Shown one piece after another: positions 35,712-43,966 of a stretch of DNA of 64,000 nt; the first letter of the stretch is position 1, and the number at the start of each line of letters is the position of its first letter. The notes beneath the pieces were generated by a model. It was not told the origin of the DNA, did no database searches, and saw nothing but the letters and a program-made list of their open reading frames with translations. The position numbers and the translations under genes were made by a program. Source of the DNA: CAVWSM01 sp963799425 (GTDB lineage: Bacteria; Actinomycetota; Actinomycetes; Jiangellales; Jiangellaceae); assembly GCA_963799425.1 (NCBI GenBank), contig CAWCXA010000013.1:186001-250000 (forward strand), in the 5' to 3' direction.

Positions 35712-36629
35712 CTACCAGCCGCGCTCGGCCAGCCGATGCGGTGCCGGGATGTCGTCGACGTTGATGCCGACCATGGCCTCGCCGAGCCCGCGGGAGACCT
35801 TGGCGATCACGTCGGGGTTGTCGTAGTGGGTCGTCGCCTGCACGATCGCCGACGCTCGCTTGGCCGGGTCCCCCGACTTGAAGATGCCCGAGCCGACGAA
35901 CACACCCTCGGCTCCGAGCTGCATCATCATCGCCGCATCGGCCGGGGTCGCGATGCCGCCCGCGGTGAACAGCACGACGGGCAGCTTGCCCGCGCGAGCC
36001 ACCTCGACGACGAGGTCGTAGGGCGCCTGCAGCTCCTTGGCTGCGACGTACAGCTCGTCATCGGCCATCGACGTGAGCCGCCGGAGCTCCGCGCCGATCT
36101 GCCGCATGTGCGTGGTCGCGTTGGACACGTCGCCGGTGCCGGCCTCGCCCTTGGACCGGATCATCGCCGCGCCCTCTGTGAGGCGCCGCAGCGCCTCGCC
36201 AAGATTTGTCGCGCCACAGACGAAGGGCACGGTGAACTGCCACTTGTCGATGTGGTTGGCATAGTCGGCCGGGGTGAGCACCTCGGACTCGTCGATGTAG
36301 TCGACCCCCAGCGCCTGCAGCACCTGCGCCTCGACGAAGTGTCCGATGCGCGCCTTGGCCATCACGGGAATGGAGACGGCCTTGATGATGCCGTCGATCA
36401 TGTCGGGATCGCTCATGCGCGACACACCGCCCTGCGCCCGGATGTCAGCGGGCACCCGCTCCAGCGCCATGACCGCGACTGCGCCCGCGTCCTCGGCGAT
36501 CTTGGCCTGCTCAGCGGTGACGACGTCCATGATCACGCCGCCCTTGAGCATCTCGGCCATACCGCGCTTCACGCGCAACGTGCCGGTCTCGGGTGTGTGC
36601 GCGGCGGCGGAGGACATCTGCTCGGACAC
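35712..36629 (-). CDS. pdxS: Pyridoxal 5'-phosphate synthase subunit PdxS
   Basis: A TIM-barrel PLP synthase of 305 residues that condenses ribose 5-phosphate, glyceraldehyde 3-phosphate and ammonia. Motifs: RVKRGMAEMLKGGVIMDVV, ALERVPADIRAQGGVSRMSD, VMAKARIGHFVEAQ with the catalytic Lys, DYIDESEVLTPAD and FTAGGIATPADAA. The start is GTG 36629 with AAGG upstream. Separated from its partner pdxT by 1.8 kb of plus-strand genes. Confidence 0.96.
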   Translation of the reverse strand: MSEQMSSAAAHTPETGTLRVKRGMAEMLKGGVIMDVVTAEQAKIAEDAGAVAVMALERVPADIRAQGGVSRMSDPDMIDGIIKAVSIPVMAKARIGHFVEAQVLQALGVDYIDESEVLTPADYANHIDKWQFTVPFVCGATNLGEALRRLTEGAAMIRSKGEAGTGDVSNATTHMRQIGAELRRLTSMADDELYVAAKELQAPYDLVVEVARAGKLPVVLFTAGGIATPADAAMMMQLGAEGVFVGSGIFKSGDPAKRASAIVQATTHYDNPDVIAKVSRGLGEAMVGINVDDIPAPHRLAERGW

Positions 36630-36710
36630 GAGGAAGGGCCTTTCCAGCTGGCTTGCGGTCGCCTCTATCGTACGGCGCCACGGCGCCTGTCCCGACCGAG
36701 TTAGCTGCGC

Positions 36711-37250
36711 TCAGGCGGCAAGACCGCGAGGCAGGGCGTCGTCGAACTCCGCCGTGTCTGGCCACGGCGCGCGGCCGGCCAGTCGCAGCCAGCGCACGAC
36801 CGGCATGCGCCGCAGCCGACGGGTTTGGCGTACGGCGTCGTTGTGAAACCGCCGGGCCAGCTGGACGCGCCGGCATGCGGCAGACAGCTCGTCGACGAGC
36901 ACCTTGGCCTGCGGGTCGGCTCGGAGTGTCGCGACGTGCTCGGGCTCCTCGAATGCCGCGCCGAGAGCCTGTGTCAGATCGCTCTCCGCGGCCTCCCAGG
37001 AGTGGTCGACAGACTCATCGACGGTCGTCCGCGCCCGGTGAGCGGCATCGGCGATGACGACCGCGGACGCGGGGTCGAGCAGCCCGCTCGTCGCCGCTTC
37101 CAGCGCAACCGCCGATCGGCGGGCGAGCTGCGCCTCGAGCGCTGCCCGCGAAGCCTCGAGACGCGTGTGCATCCGGTCCACGCGTCCCGCGTTCCAGGAC
37201 AGCAGCACGCCGAGCACGGCGAGCAGGACCGGAACGATGACCCATTCCAC
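36711..37250 (-). CDS. Unknown single-pass membrane protein
   Basis: I do not recognise a family. The 179-residue protein has an N-terminal membrane helix (IVPVLLAVLGVLLSW), then an alpha-helical soluble part rich in Ala, Arg and Glu (MHTRLEASRAALEAQLARRS; CRRVQLARRFHNDAV). The helix-plus-bundle plan recalls LemA proteins, but no signature is clear. It lies upstream of pdxS on the same strand and is probably transcribed toward it. Confidence 0.7.
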   Translation of the reverse strand: MEWVIVPVLLAVLGVLLSWNAGRVDRMHTRLEASRAALEAQLARRSAVALEAATSGLLDPASAVVIADAAHRARTTVDESVDHSWEAAESDLTQALGAAFEEPEHVATLRADPQAKVLVDELSAACRRVQLARRFHNDAVRQTRRLRRMPVVRWLRLAGRAPWPDTAEFDDALPRGLAA

Positions 37251-37520
37251 GCCGGGTCACGCTAGCCGGTCCGCGCATGGGGTGACGCTGCAGAGGCCGT
37301 TCCGCTCTGGATAACAAGTTGACCTCAGCGGAAGCGTCACAAGACGAGATCCCTTCCGGTCGCTCGCATCCCATCGCCCCACCGCGTGACGATGAACCGA
37401 CAACGCTGCTCTGGCGACCGTTTCGGTTCATCGATCAGGCCGTTCGGCGGCCGGCAAGACCGGCAGCTCAATCGCGGGTCTCAGCCCGCAGCCCGAACGT
37501 CCCACTTGACACGACCGAGA

Positions 37521-37538
37521 GGTAAGTCCAGGCTTACC
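37521..37538 (+). promoter_or_regulatory. Candidate ArsR-type operator
   Basis: GGTAAG-N6-CTTACC inverted repeat ending 4 bp before the GTG of the ArsR gene; CTTACC recurs just inside the gene (37550-37555). A TTGACA at 37506-37511 could be the -35 box, which would put the repeat over the -10 region and start site. This suggests autorepression and a very short or absent leader (inference). Confidence 0.5.
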
Positions 37539-37542
37539 GTTC

Positions 37543-37914
37543 GTGAAGACTTACCGAGGCGAGCGCCAGCTGGACGCTCTCGGAGACGGCAGCCGGCGCG
37601 CGATCGTCGCGCTGCTGGCCGACGGCCCCACATCGGTGGGCCAGCTGGCCGCCCGGCTCCCCATCAGCCGCCCGGCTGTCTCCCAGCACCTGCGAGTGCT
37701 CAAGGACGCCGGGCTGGTCCGTGACCGCGCCCTAGGCACCCGGCGGCTGTACGACCTCGACCCGAGGGGGCCAGCCGACGTGAGGGCCTACCTGGACCAC
37801 TACTGGAGCAGCACGCTCGCCGCGTTTGCGGAGGCAGTCGCAGAGGACGCATTTCGCCGAGGCCCCGCATCATCCACCGACGACGACCCACCCAGCCGAG
37901 AGGACCCGACATGA
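37543..37914 (+). CDS. ArsR/SmtB-family transcriptional regulator
   Basis: A 123-residue winged-helix protein. Its helix-turn-helix reads SVGQLAARLPISRPAVSQHL, followed by VLKDAGLVRDRALGTRRLYDLD. The metal-binding ELCVCDL motif of metal sensors is missing, as in the ArsR subgroup paired with SRPBCC/AHSA1 genes. The next gene overlaps by 4 bp and encodes such a protein, so the two form one transcription unit, probably repressed through the GGTAAG-type repeat upstream. Confidence 0.88.
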   Translation: MKTYRGERQLDALGDGSRRAIVALLADGPTSVGQLAARLPISRPAVSQHLRVLKDAGLVRDRALGTRRLYDLDPRGPADVRAYLDHYWSSTLAAFAEAVAEDAFRRGPASSTDDDPPSREDPT

Positions 37915-38411
37915 CCGACACCGAGACCCTCGCCCCAGTCGTGGCTGAGGTCACCGTGCCCGCCGACCCCGAGCGCGCGTTCGAGATCTACACACTTCAC
38001 CACAGCGAATGGGTCACGACCGATCACTATCTCGGTAGCGAGCGACCCGAGGCCATCGTGCTTGAGCCATTCGCGGGCGGTCGCTGGTACGAGCGGCAGC
38101 CCGACGGCAGCGAGTGCGACTGGGGGCGGGTGCTCGAGTACGACCCGCCGCACCACCTCGTGCTGTCCTGGATGATCGGCGTGATCGGCGACGGCTGGGG
38201 CTACGACCCCGATCCGGCCCACGGGAGCCGAGTCGAGATCACCTTCACCGCAGCAGAGTCCGGCCACACCCTCGTACGACTCGTTCACTCCGGATTCGAG
38301 GCACACGGCGCCGGCGCAGCGGTCATCCACTCCGGCGTCGGGCAGCCGGACGGCTGGACGGCGGACCTCGCGGCGTACGTGGCAAGAGTGGCGGCAGGTC
38401 GGCCAACCTGA
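37911..38411 (+). CDS. SRPBCC (AHSA1-like) domain protein
   Basis: A 166-residue START-like protein: VVAEVTVPADPERAFEIYT, then GGRWYERQPDGSECDWGRV and YDPPHHLVLSWMI, ending GWTADLAAYVARVA. These are the usual AHSA1 landmarks of a hydrophobic-cavity ligand-binding or chaperone-cofactor fold. It is coupled to the ArsR gene by an ATGA overlap. The ligand is unknown. Confidence 0.88.
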   Translation: MTDTETLAPVVAEVTVPADPERAFEIYTLHHSEWVTTDHYLGSERPEAIVLEPFAGGRWYERQPDGSECDWGRVLEYDPPHHLVLSWMIGVIGDGWGYDPDPAHGSRVEITFTAAESGHTLVRLVHSGFEAHGAGAAVIHSGVGQPDGWTADLAAYVARVAAGRPT

Positions 38412-38422
38412 CGCCACCGAAG

Positions 38423-39523
38423 TCAGGCCGTCACCATCTCGTAGACCGACACGATCTCGTCGGCGAGCACGCTCCAGTCGTAACGGCGCACCGCCTTGGC
38501 GGCAGCCGCACGGAGCTCGTCGCGCCGCGGCTCGTCGGCAAGCAACGCCAGCAGCTCGTTGGCGAGCGCGGCCTGGTCCCCCACGGGGAAGAGCACACCG
38601 AGTCTGCCGCCCTCAAGCACTGCCCGGAACGCCACCAGGTCACTCGCCAAAACCGGCGCGCCCGCACTCATCGCCTCGACGAGCACGATGCCGAAGCTCT
38701 CGCCGCCGATGTGCGGCGCCACATAGACATCCGAACTCGCCAGCATGTCACCCTTGTCGGCGTCACTGACCGAGCCGAGGAACGTCACGCTGCTGCGCAC
38801 ATCGCCCGGCAGCTCCTCGGCCGCCTCCTCCGCATCGCCGCGGCCGGCCACCAGCAGTCGCGCGCCGGGGCGCCCAGCGACTACGGCCGGCCACGCGCCC
38901 AGCAGCACCGCCAACCCCTTGCGCTGCTCGTCGATGCGGCCGAGGAACGACACGGTCGCGCCGCTCCCCCGCCACTCCGAACGCGGCGCCGCAGCTGCGA
39001 ACCGGTCGACGTACAACCCGTTGGGGATCAGCACCGCATCGCCACCGAGGTGCTGCACGAGTGTCGTGCGCGCCTCCTCGCTGACGGCGATCCGCGCACT
39101 GATCTTCTCGAACGTCGCCTGCAAGATGCCGTACGCGGCGGTCATTGCCCGCGACCTCGGATTGGCCGCATGGAAGGTGGCCACGACCGGTACGTCCGAG
39201 AACCACACGGCGAGCATCGACAGGCTGGGCGCCGCCGGCTCGTGCACGTGCAGCACGTCGAAGGCGCCGTCGCCCAGCCAGCGGCGCACGCGGGTCGCGG
39301 AGACAGGCCCGAAGTTGAGCCGGGCCACGGATCCGTTGTACGGCACGGGGACGGCACGCCCCGCGGGCACGACGTACGACGGCACCGGGGTGTCTTCGTC
39401 GGCGGGCGCCAGCACCGACACCTTGTGCCCGCGATCGATCAGGGCCTCGGCCAGGTCGCGTACGTGGACCTGCACCCCACCAGGCACATCCCAGCTGTAC
39501 GGGCAGACCAGGCCGATCTTCAC
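38423..39523 (-). CDS. pimA: Phosphatidyl-myo-inositol mannosyltransferase PimA
   Basis: GT4 glycosyltransferase (366 aa) that adds the first mannose to phosphatidylinositol at the inner face of the membrane. Visible are IGLVCPYSWDVPGGVQVHV, VLHVHEPAAPSLS, ATFHAANPRS, LGRIDEQRKGLAVLL and the GDP-mannose-contacting HIGGESFGIVLVEAMS with its Glu. The start is GTG 39523, 1 bp after the patA stop. Part of the pgsA-patA-pimA cluster. Confidence 0.94.
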   Translation of the reverse strand: MKIGLVCPYSWDVPGGVQVHVRDLAEALIDRGHKVSVLAPADEDTPVPSYVVPAGRAVPVPYNGSVARLNFGPVSATRVRRWLGDGAFDVLHVHEPAAPSLSMLAVWFSDVPVVATFHAANPRSRAMTAAYGILQATFEKISARIAVSEEARTTLVQHLGGDAVLIPNGLYVDRFAAAAPRSEWRGSGATVSFLGRIDEQRKGLAVLLGAWPAVVAGRPGARLLVAGRGDAEEAAEELPGDVRSSVTFLGSVSDADKGDMLASSDVYVAPHIGGESFGIVLVEAMSAGAPVLASDLVAFRAVLEGGRLGVLFPVGDQAALANELLALLADEPRRDELRAAAAKAVRRYDWSVLADEIVSVYEMVTA

Positions 39524-39524
39524 G

Positions 39525-40415
39525 TCAGTCCACCCAGACCCGTTGCAGCATGTGCCAGTCCTCGGGATGAGCCGAAATGCTCTCGGCGAAGGCGTCGGCC
39601 ACCTGTTGCATCATCGCGGTGACCCGGTCCCGCCCGACGAGTCCCTCGGGGGGCCGGACCTCGTCGTGCCATCGGATCACGATGCCGTGATTCGGCTCGC
39701 GACCCTCGTACCAGATCGTCACGGGGAGGAGTGCTGCCCCACTCGTCAGTGCCAACGCGGCCGGACCCGACGGCATCTTGGCCGTGGCGCCGAAGAACGA
39801 CACCTCGACTCCCGTCGCCGTCAGGTCGCGGTCGGCGAGCAACGGTACGAGCCGCGCCTCACGGGCGCGGGCGACCAGTGTCCGGAACACGTCGTTGCCA
39901 CCGCCGGTCAGCGGAAGGATCTCCATGCCGAGACCCTCACGGAACTCCACGAACCGCTCGAACAGCTCTTCCGGCTTGAGCCGCTCCGCCACCGTGGTGA
40001 CCGGCGCGCCGACCAGAGTCCCCCAGGCCCCCGCGTGGTCCCAGTTGCCCATGTGCGGCAACGCCGCGACGACACCCCGCCCCGACGCGAGGGTGTCGAA
40101 GAGCAGCTCCGGCTTCTCCACACGTACGCGCGACACAATGCGCTCCGGGCTCCAGTCCGGCAGCCGGAACGAGTCGCACCAGTAACGCAGGTAGGACCGC
40201 ATGCCCTCCTTCGACAGCTCGCGCACGCGGGGGTCGTCCGGTCTCGTGCCGAGAACCTGCGCCAGATTGGCCTCCAACCGCAGGACACCCTTGCCGCGGC
40301 GGCGCCATGCGGAGTCGGCGACGCGCCGGAACATCGCGTACGCGGTCGCGGCCGGCAGGCGTCGTACGACACCCCAGCCGACCGAGTATGAGACAAGCGT
40401 CGCACGCTCTCGCAT
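39525..40415 (-). CDS. Phosphatidylinositol mannoside acyltransferase (PatA type)
   Basis: A 296-residue HtrB/LpxL-like acyltransferase. The HxxxxD motif is in LPHMGNWDHAGAW, a further block is LLADRDLTATGVEVSFFG, and KMPSGPAALALTSGAALLPV follows. In mycobacteria the homologue acylates the mannose added by PimA. It lies between pgsA and pimA with gaps of 10 and 1 bp, the standard order. Confidence 0.92.
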   Translation of the reverse strand: MRERATLVSYSVGWGVVRRLPAATAYAMFRRVADSAWRRRGKGVLRLEANLAQVLGTRPDDPRVRELSKEGMRSYLRYWCDSFRLPDWSPERIVSRVRVEKPELLFDTLASGRGVVAALPHMGNWDHAGAWGTLVGAPVTTVAERLKPEELFERFVEFREGLGMEILPLTGGGNDVFRTLVARAREARLVPLLADRDLTATGVEVSFFGATAKMPSGPAALALTSGAALLPVTIWYEGREPNHGIVIRWHDEVRPPEGLVGRDRVTAMMQQVADAFAESISAHPEDWHMLQRVWVD

Positions 40416-40425
40416 GTCCGGCTGC

Positions 40426-41040
40426 CTACTGGGCCTGAGCGATGACCTGGCGGCGCACTTCGCGCACGCGCTGCGCGACCGTGTAGAGGCTCGCGATCGA
40501 CAACAGCACGAGCACCACCGTCAGCACGACCTCGGGCAGCCCGAGCCCGACGAGCCCGGTGGTCACCAGCACGGCGACCAGCCGGTCGGCGCGCTCGGCG
40601 ATGCCGACGTTGGCCGTCATGCCGAGCCCTTCGGCACGTGCCTTGGTGTAAGAGACAACCTGGCCGGTGACCAGGCAGAGCAGCGTGAGCACGACCAGCA
40701 GGAAGTTGTCGCCCGCCCCCGCGTACCACAGCAGCAGCCCGCCGAAGATCGCCGCGTCACCAACGCGGTCGAGCACCGAGTCGAGAAAGGCCCCCCAGTT
40801 ACCCGACCGGCCCAAGGTGCGCGCCATGAGCCCGTCGATGTTGTCGGAGAAGACGAAGAGCGTGATGACGATCGTGCCCCAGAAGAATTCATGCCGCGGG
40901 TAGAACGCCAGAGCACCGATCACCACGCCCAGGGTGCCGACCACCGTGACCGCGTCGGGGCTGACGCGCAGCCGGATCAGGCCGTTGGCGATCGGGGTGA
41001 GGAGTCGGTAGAGCCCATCGCGGGCAAATCGGTTGAGCAT
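40426..41040 (-). CDS. pgsA: Phosphatidylinositol phosphate synthase (CDP-alcohol transferase)
   Basis: A six-helix CDP-alcohol phosphotransferase of 204 residues. The full signature is present across DNIDGLMAR, LGRSGNWGAF and LDSVLDRVGD (D-x2-DG-x2-AR-x8-G-x3-D-x3-D). In actinobacteria this enzyme joins CDP-diacylglycerol and inositol phosphate. I chose ATG 41040 (MLNRFARDGLYRLLTPIANG), which aligns with the mycobacterial start; earlier in-frame codons run across the promoter region of the divergent EF-G-like gene. Confidence 0.93.
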   Translation of the reverse strand: MLNRFARDGLYRLLTPIANGLIRLRVSPDAVTVVGTLGVVIGALAFYPRHEFFWGTIVITLFVFSDNIDGLMARTLGRSGNWGAFLDSVLDRVGDAAIFGGLLLWYAGAGDNFLLVVLTLLCLVTGQVVSYTKARAEGLGMTANVGIAERADRLVAVLVTTGLVGLGLPEVVLTVVLVLLSIASLYTVAQRVREVRRQVIAQAQ

Positions 41041-41188
41041 CGGTCGCCAGTCAGCCAGGGAGATTTCGGGCGCCTTGATGTTAACGGAGTCGGGTTCGCC
41101 GCCAGCGGACGGACTGATGGCCTTGTGCATGTGGCCGTACAGGGGCAGGCTCACGGGATCTGGACCCTCGACGGAGAGGACGCGACCC

Positions 41189-43342
41189 ATGCCTGTTCAG
41201 AGCAGCCCCGGCGGAGCCGCCGGCAGGGCACCGGAGGCCGACCGGCCCGATGCCATACGCAACGTGGTGCTGGTCGGCCACACCGGATCCGCGAAGACAA
41301 CCCTTGCCGAAGCACTGCTGGTCGCCACCGGCACGATCCCCAGGGCGGGACGCGTCGAGGAAGGCACCACCACCAGCGACCACGACGATGTCGAGGTCCG
41401 CCAGCAGCGGTCCGTCGGCCTCTCTCTCCTCCCGTTCGTCCACGACGGTGTCAAGGTCAACTTGCTCGACGCACCGGGGTACGCCGATTTCGTGGGCGAG
41501 CTCCGTGCCGGGCTCCGCGCCGCCGACTGCGCGCTGTTCGTCGCCGCCGCCTCTGACGGGATCGACGGCACCACGATGTCTCTCTGGGACGAGTGCGCAG
41601 CGGTAGGCATGCCGCGGGCCATCGTCATCACCAAGCTCGACCACCAGCGTGCCGACTATGACGGCACGCTCGCCGCCTGCCAGACAGCGTTCGGCGACAA
41701 GGTCGTCCCGCTCTATCTCCCCGTACGCACGGGCTCCGAGGTCACCGGCCTGATCGGCCTGCTCTCCCAAAAGCTGTTCGACCACAGCAGCGGCGCGCGC
41801 ATCGAGACCGATCCAGCCGCCGCCGACGCCGACCGGATCGAGGCGGCCCGCGGCACGCTCGTCGAAGCCGTCATCGAGGAGTCCGAGGACGAGTCCCTCA
41901 TGGACCGGTACGTGAGCGGTGAGGACATCGACCCCAAGGTCCTGATCGATGACCTGGAGAAAGCTGTCTCGCGCGCCACGCTGTTCCCCGTCCTGCCCGT
42001 GGCGAGTGCTTCGGGAGTCGGCATCGCCGAGCTGCTTGAAGTGATCACGAGCGCGTTCCCGCCGCCAAGCGAGCACGCGCTGCCCGATGTCTTCACGGTC
42101 GCCGGAGCCCGGCGCGACGAGCTCGGCTGCGACCCCAACGGCCCGCTGCTTGCCGAGGTAGTCAAGACCGCCACTGACCCGTACGTCGGGCGAATCAGCC
42201 TGGTTCGCCTGTTCTCCGGAACCCTTCGCCCGGACATGACCGTCCACGTGTCAGGCCACCTGTCGTCCCTCGTCGGTGAGGACCGCGGCCACGAGGATCA
42301 CGACGAGGACGAGCGCATAGGTGCGCTCTCCTCGCCGCTGGGCAAGACGCAGCGCACGGTGTCGCAGGCCGTCGCGGGCGACATCGTCGCGGTCGCCAAG
42401 CTGTCACGCGCCGAGACTGGGGACACCCTCTCCAGCAAGGACGACCCGCTGGTCATGCGGCCGTGGTCGTTGCCGGCCGCGCTGCTGCCGATCGCCGTAC
42501 AGGCTCATGCGAAGGCCGACGAGGACAAGCTCTCCCAGGGGCTGGCCCGGCTTGCCTCAGAGGACCCGACGCTACGCGTCGAGAACAACCGCGAGACGCA
42601 CCAGCTGGTCCTATGGACAATGGGCGAGGCACACGCCGATCTGCTGCTTGACCGGCTGTCCAACCGCTATGGGGTGTCGGTCGACCGGGTCGACCTGCGG
42701 GTGCCGCTGCGCGAGACGTTTTCGGGACCAGGCCGCGGCCACGGCCGGCACGTCAAGCAGTCCGGCGGGCACGGTCAATACGCCGTCTGTGACATTGAAG
42801 TCGAGCCGCTCCCGCAGGGGTCCGGGTTCGAGTTCGTCGACAAGGTCGTCGGTGGATCGGTGCCGCGGCAGTACATCCCGTCGGTCGAGAAGGGCGTACG
42901 TGCGCAGATGGAGAAGGGTGTCGCCGCGGGCTATCCGCTCGTCGACATCCGCGTCAAGCTCGTCGACGGCAAGGCGCACTCGGTCGACTCATCCGACATG
43001 GCGTTCCAGATGGCCGGATCCCTCGCTCTGCGTGACGCCGCGGCCGGCGCGCGGATCGAGCTCCTCGAACCAGTCGACGAGCTCGGCGTGCTAGCCCCCG
43101 ACGAGTATGTCGGCGGCATCATGAGCGACCTGTCGTCCCGCCGCGGGCGCGTGCTCGGCACTGAGCCGGTCGGCTCCGGCCGTACCCTCGTACGGGCCGA
43201 GGCGCCGCAGACCGAGGTCACCCGCTACGCGATCGACCTGCGCTCGCTCACACACGGGGCGGGCACGTTCACCCGCACGTTCCTGCGGTACGACCCGATG
43301 CCGAGCAACCTCGCCGCCAAGATCACCGCGCCTGGCGATTGA
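41189..43342 (+). CDS. Elongation factor G-like protein (EF-G2/FusA2 type)
   Basis: A 717-residue translational GTPase paralogue. The order is the G domain, domain II, and domains III-V ending ISD-like DLRSLTHGAGTFTRTFLRYD. The G3 (LLDAPGYADFVGEL) and G4 (TKLD) motifs are present, but the P-loop reads GHTGSAKTT, with Ala where the consensus Gly precedes Lys. Domain IV has SGGHGQYAVCDIEVEPL. EF-G2 of mycobacteria lacks full EF-G activity; the role is unclear. The start is ATG 41189 with GGAGAGGA upstream. It divides pgsA from the HIT-thrS pair. Confidence 0.9.
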   Translation: MPVQSSPGGAAGRAPEADRPDAIRNVVLVGHTGSAKTTLAEALLVATGTIPRAGRVEEGTTTSDHDDVEVRQQRSVGLSLLPFVHDGVKVNLLDAPGYADFVGELRAGLRAADCALFVAAASDGIDGTTMSLWDECAAVGMPRAIVITKLDHQRADYDGTLAACQTAFGDKVVPLYLPVRTGSEVTGLIGLLSQKLFDHSSGARIETDPAAADADRIEAARGTLVEAVIEESEDESLMDRYVSGEDIDPKVLIDDLEKAVSRATLFPVLPVASASGVGIAELLEVITSAFPPPSEHALPDVFTVAGARRDELGCDPNGPLLAEVVKTATDPYVGRISLVRLFSGTLRPDMTVHVSGHLSSLVGEDRGHEDHDEDERIGALSSPLGKTQRTVSQAVAGDIVAVAKLSRAETGDTLSSKDDPLVMRPWSLPAALLPIAVQAHAKADEDKLSQGLARLASEDPTLRVENNRETHQLVLWTMGEAHADLLLDRLSNRYGVSVDRVDLRVPLRETFSGPGRGHGRHVKQSGGHGQYAVCDIEVEPLPQGSGFEFVDKVVGGSVPRQYIPSVEKGVRAQMEKGVAAGYPLVDIRVKLVDGKAHSVDSSDMAFQMAGSLALRDAAAGARIELLEPVDELGVLAPDEYVGGIMSDLSSRRGRVLGTEPVGSGRTLVRAEAPQTEVTRYAIDLRSLTHGAGTFTRTFLRYDPMPSNLAAKITAPGD

Positions 43343-43360
43343 CCACGTCCAGCAGGTTTC

Positions 43361-43400
43361 ACCCCGCACCACCAGGCATGCAGCCCTAGCGGTGCGGGGT
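43361..43400. terminator. Bidirectional hairpin between EF-G-like gene and HIT gene
   Basis: ACCCCGCACC (43361-43370) and GGTGCGGGGT (43391-43400) are perfect 10-bp arms with a 20-nt loop, between the convergent stops at 43342 and 43421. Confidence 0.7.
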
Positions 43401-43420
43401 AACGCCTTGCGGTGGCTCGC

Positions 43421-43966
43421 TCAGCCTGCCGGCCAGAGCCCCGCAAGCAGGTCGCGGGTGTCCGACAGCAGCTGCGGAAGGATCTTGGTGTCGGCGAGCA
43501 CCGTGATGAAGTTGGAGTCGCCGGCCCACCGCGGCACGACGTGCTGGTGCAGGTGCGCCGACAACGACCCACCGGCGACGCCGCCGAGGTTGAGCCCCAC
43601 GTTGAAGCCCTGCGGCCGGGACGCCGCCCGGATCGCCCGCACGGCCTGCTGCGTCACCGCCATCAGCTCGTTGGCCTCTGCCTCGGTGAGATCCTCGAGC
43701 TCGGCGACGTGGCGGTAGGGGACGACCATCAAGTGCCCGGGGTTGTACGGGTGCAGGTTGAGCACGGCGTACGTCAGCTTGGCCCGCGTGACGATCAGCC
43801 CCGCACGGTCGTCGAGCGTGGGGATGCGGTCAAACGGGCAGCCACCTTCGGCCGTGTCCGTACGCGCGTCCGAAGCGATGTACGCCATCCGGTGCGGCGT
43901 CCACAGCCGCTGCAGCCGATCCCCCTCGGCGACCCCGTCCTGCGGGACGACAACCGGCTCGGTCAT
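43421..43966 (-). CDS. HIT-family protein (Ap4A phosphorylase-like)
   Basis: A 181-residue histidine-triad protein with catalytic HLHQHVVPRW. The N-terminal TPHRMAYI and GCPFDRIP and the block LNLHPYNPGHLMVVPYRHV resemble mycobacterial Rv2613c, a diadenosine tetraphosphate phosphorylase. It overlaps thrS by 4 bp (ATGA). The thrS-HIT-pgsA order is conserved, although an EF-G-like gene has come between HIT and pgsA here. Confidence 0.9.
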   Translation of the reverse strand: MTEPVVVPQDGVAEGDRLQRLWTPHRMAYIASDARTDTAEGGCPFDRIPTLDDRAGLIVTRAKLTYAVLNLHPYNPGHLMVVPYRHVAELEDLTEAEANELMAVTQQAVRAIRAASRPQGFNVGLNLGGVAGGSLSAHLHQHVVPRWAGDSNFITVLADTKILPQLLSDTRDLLAGLWPAG

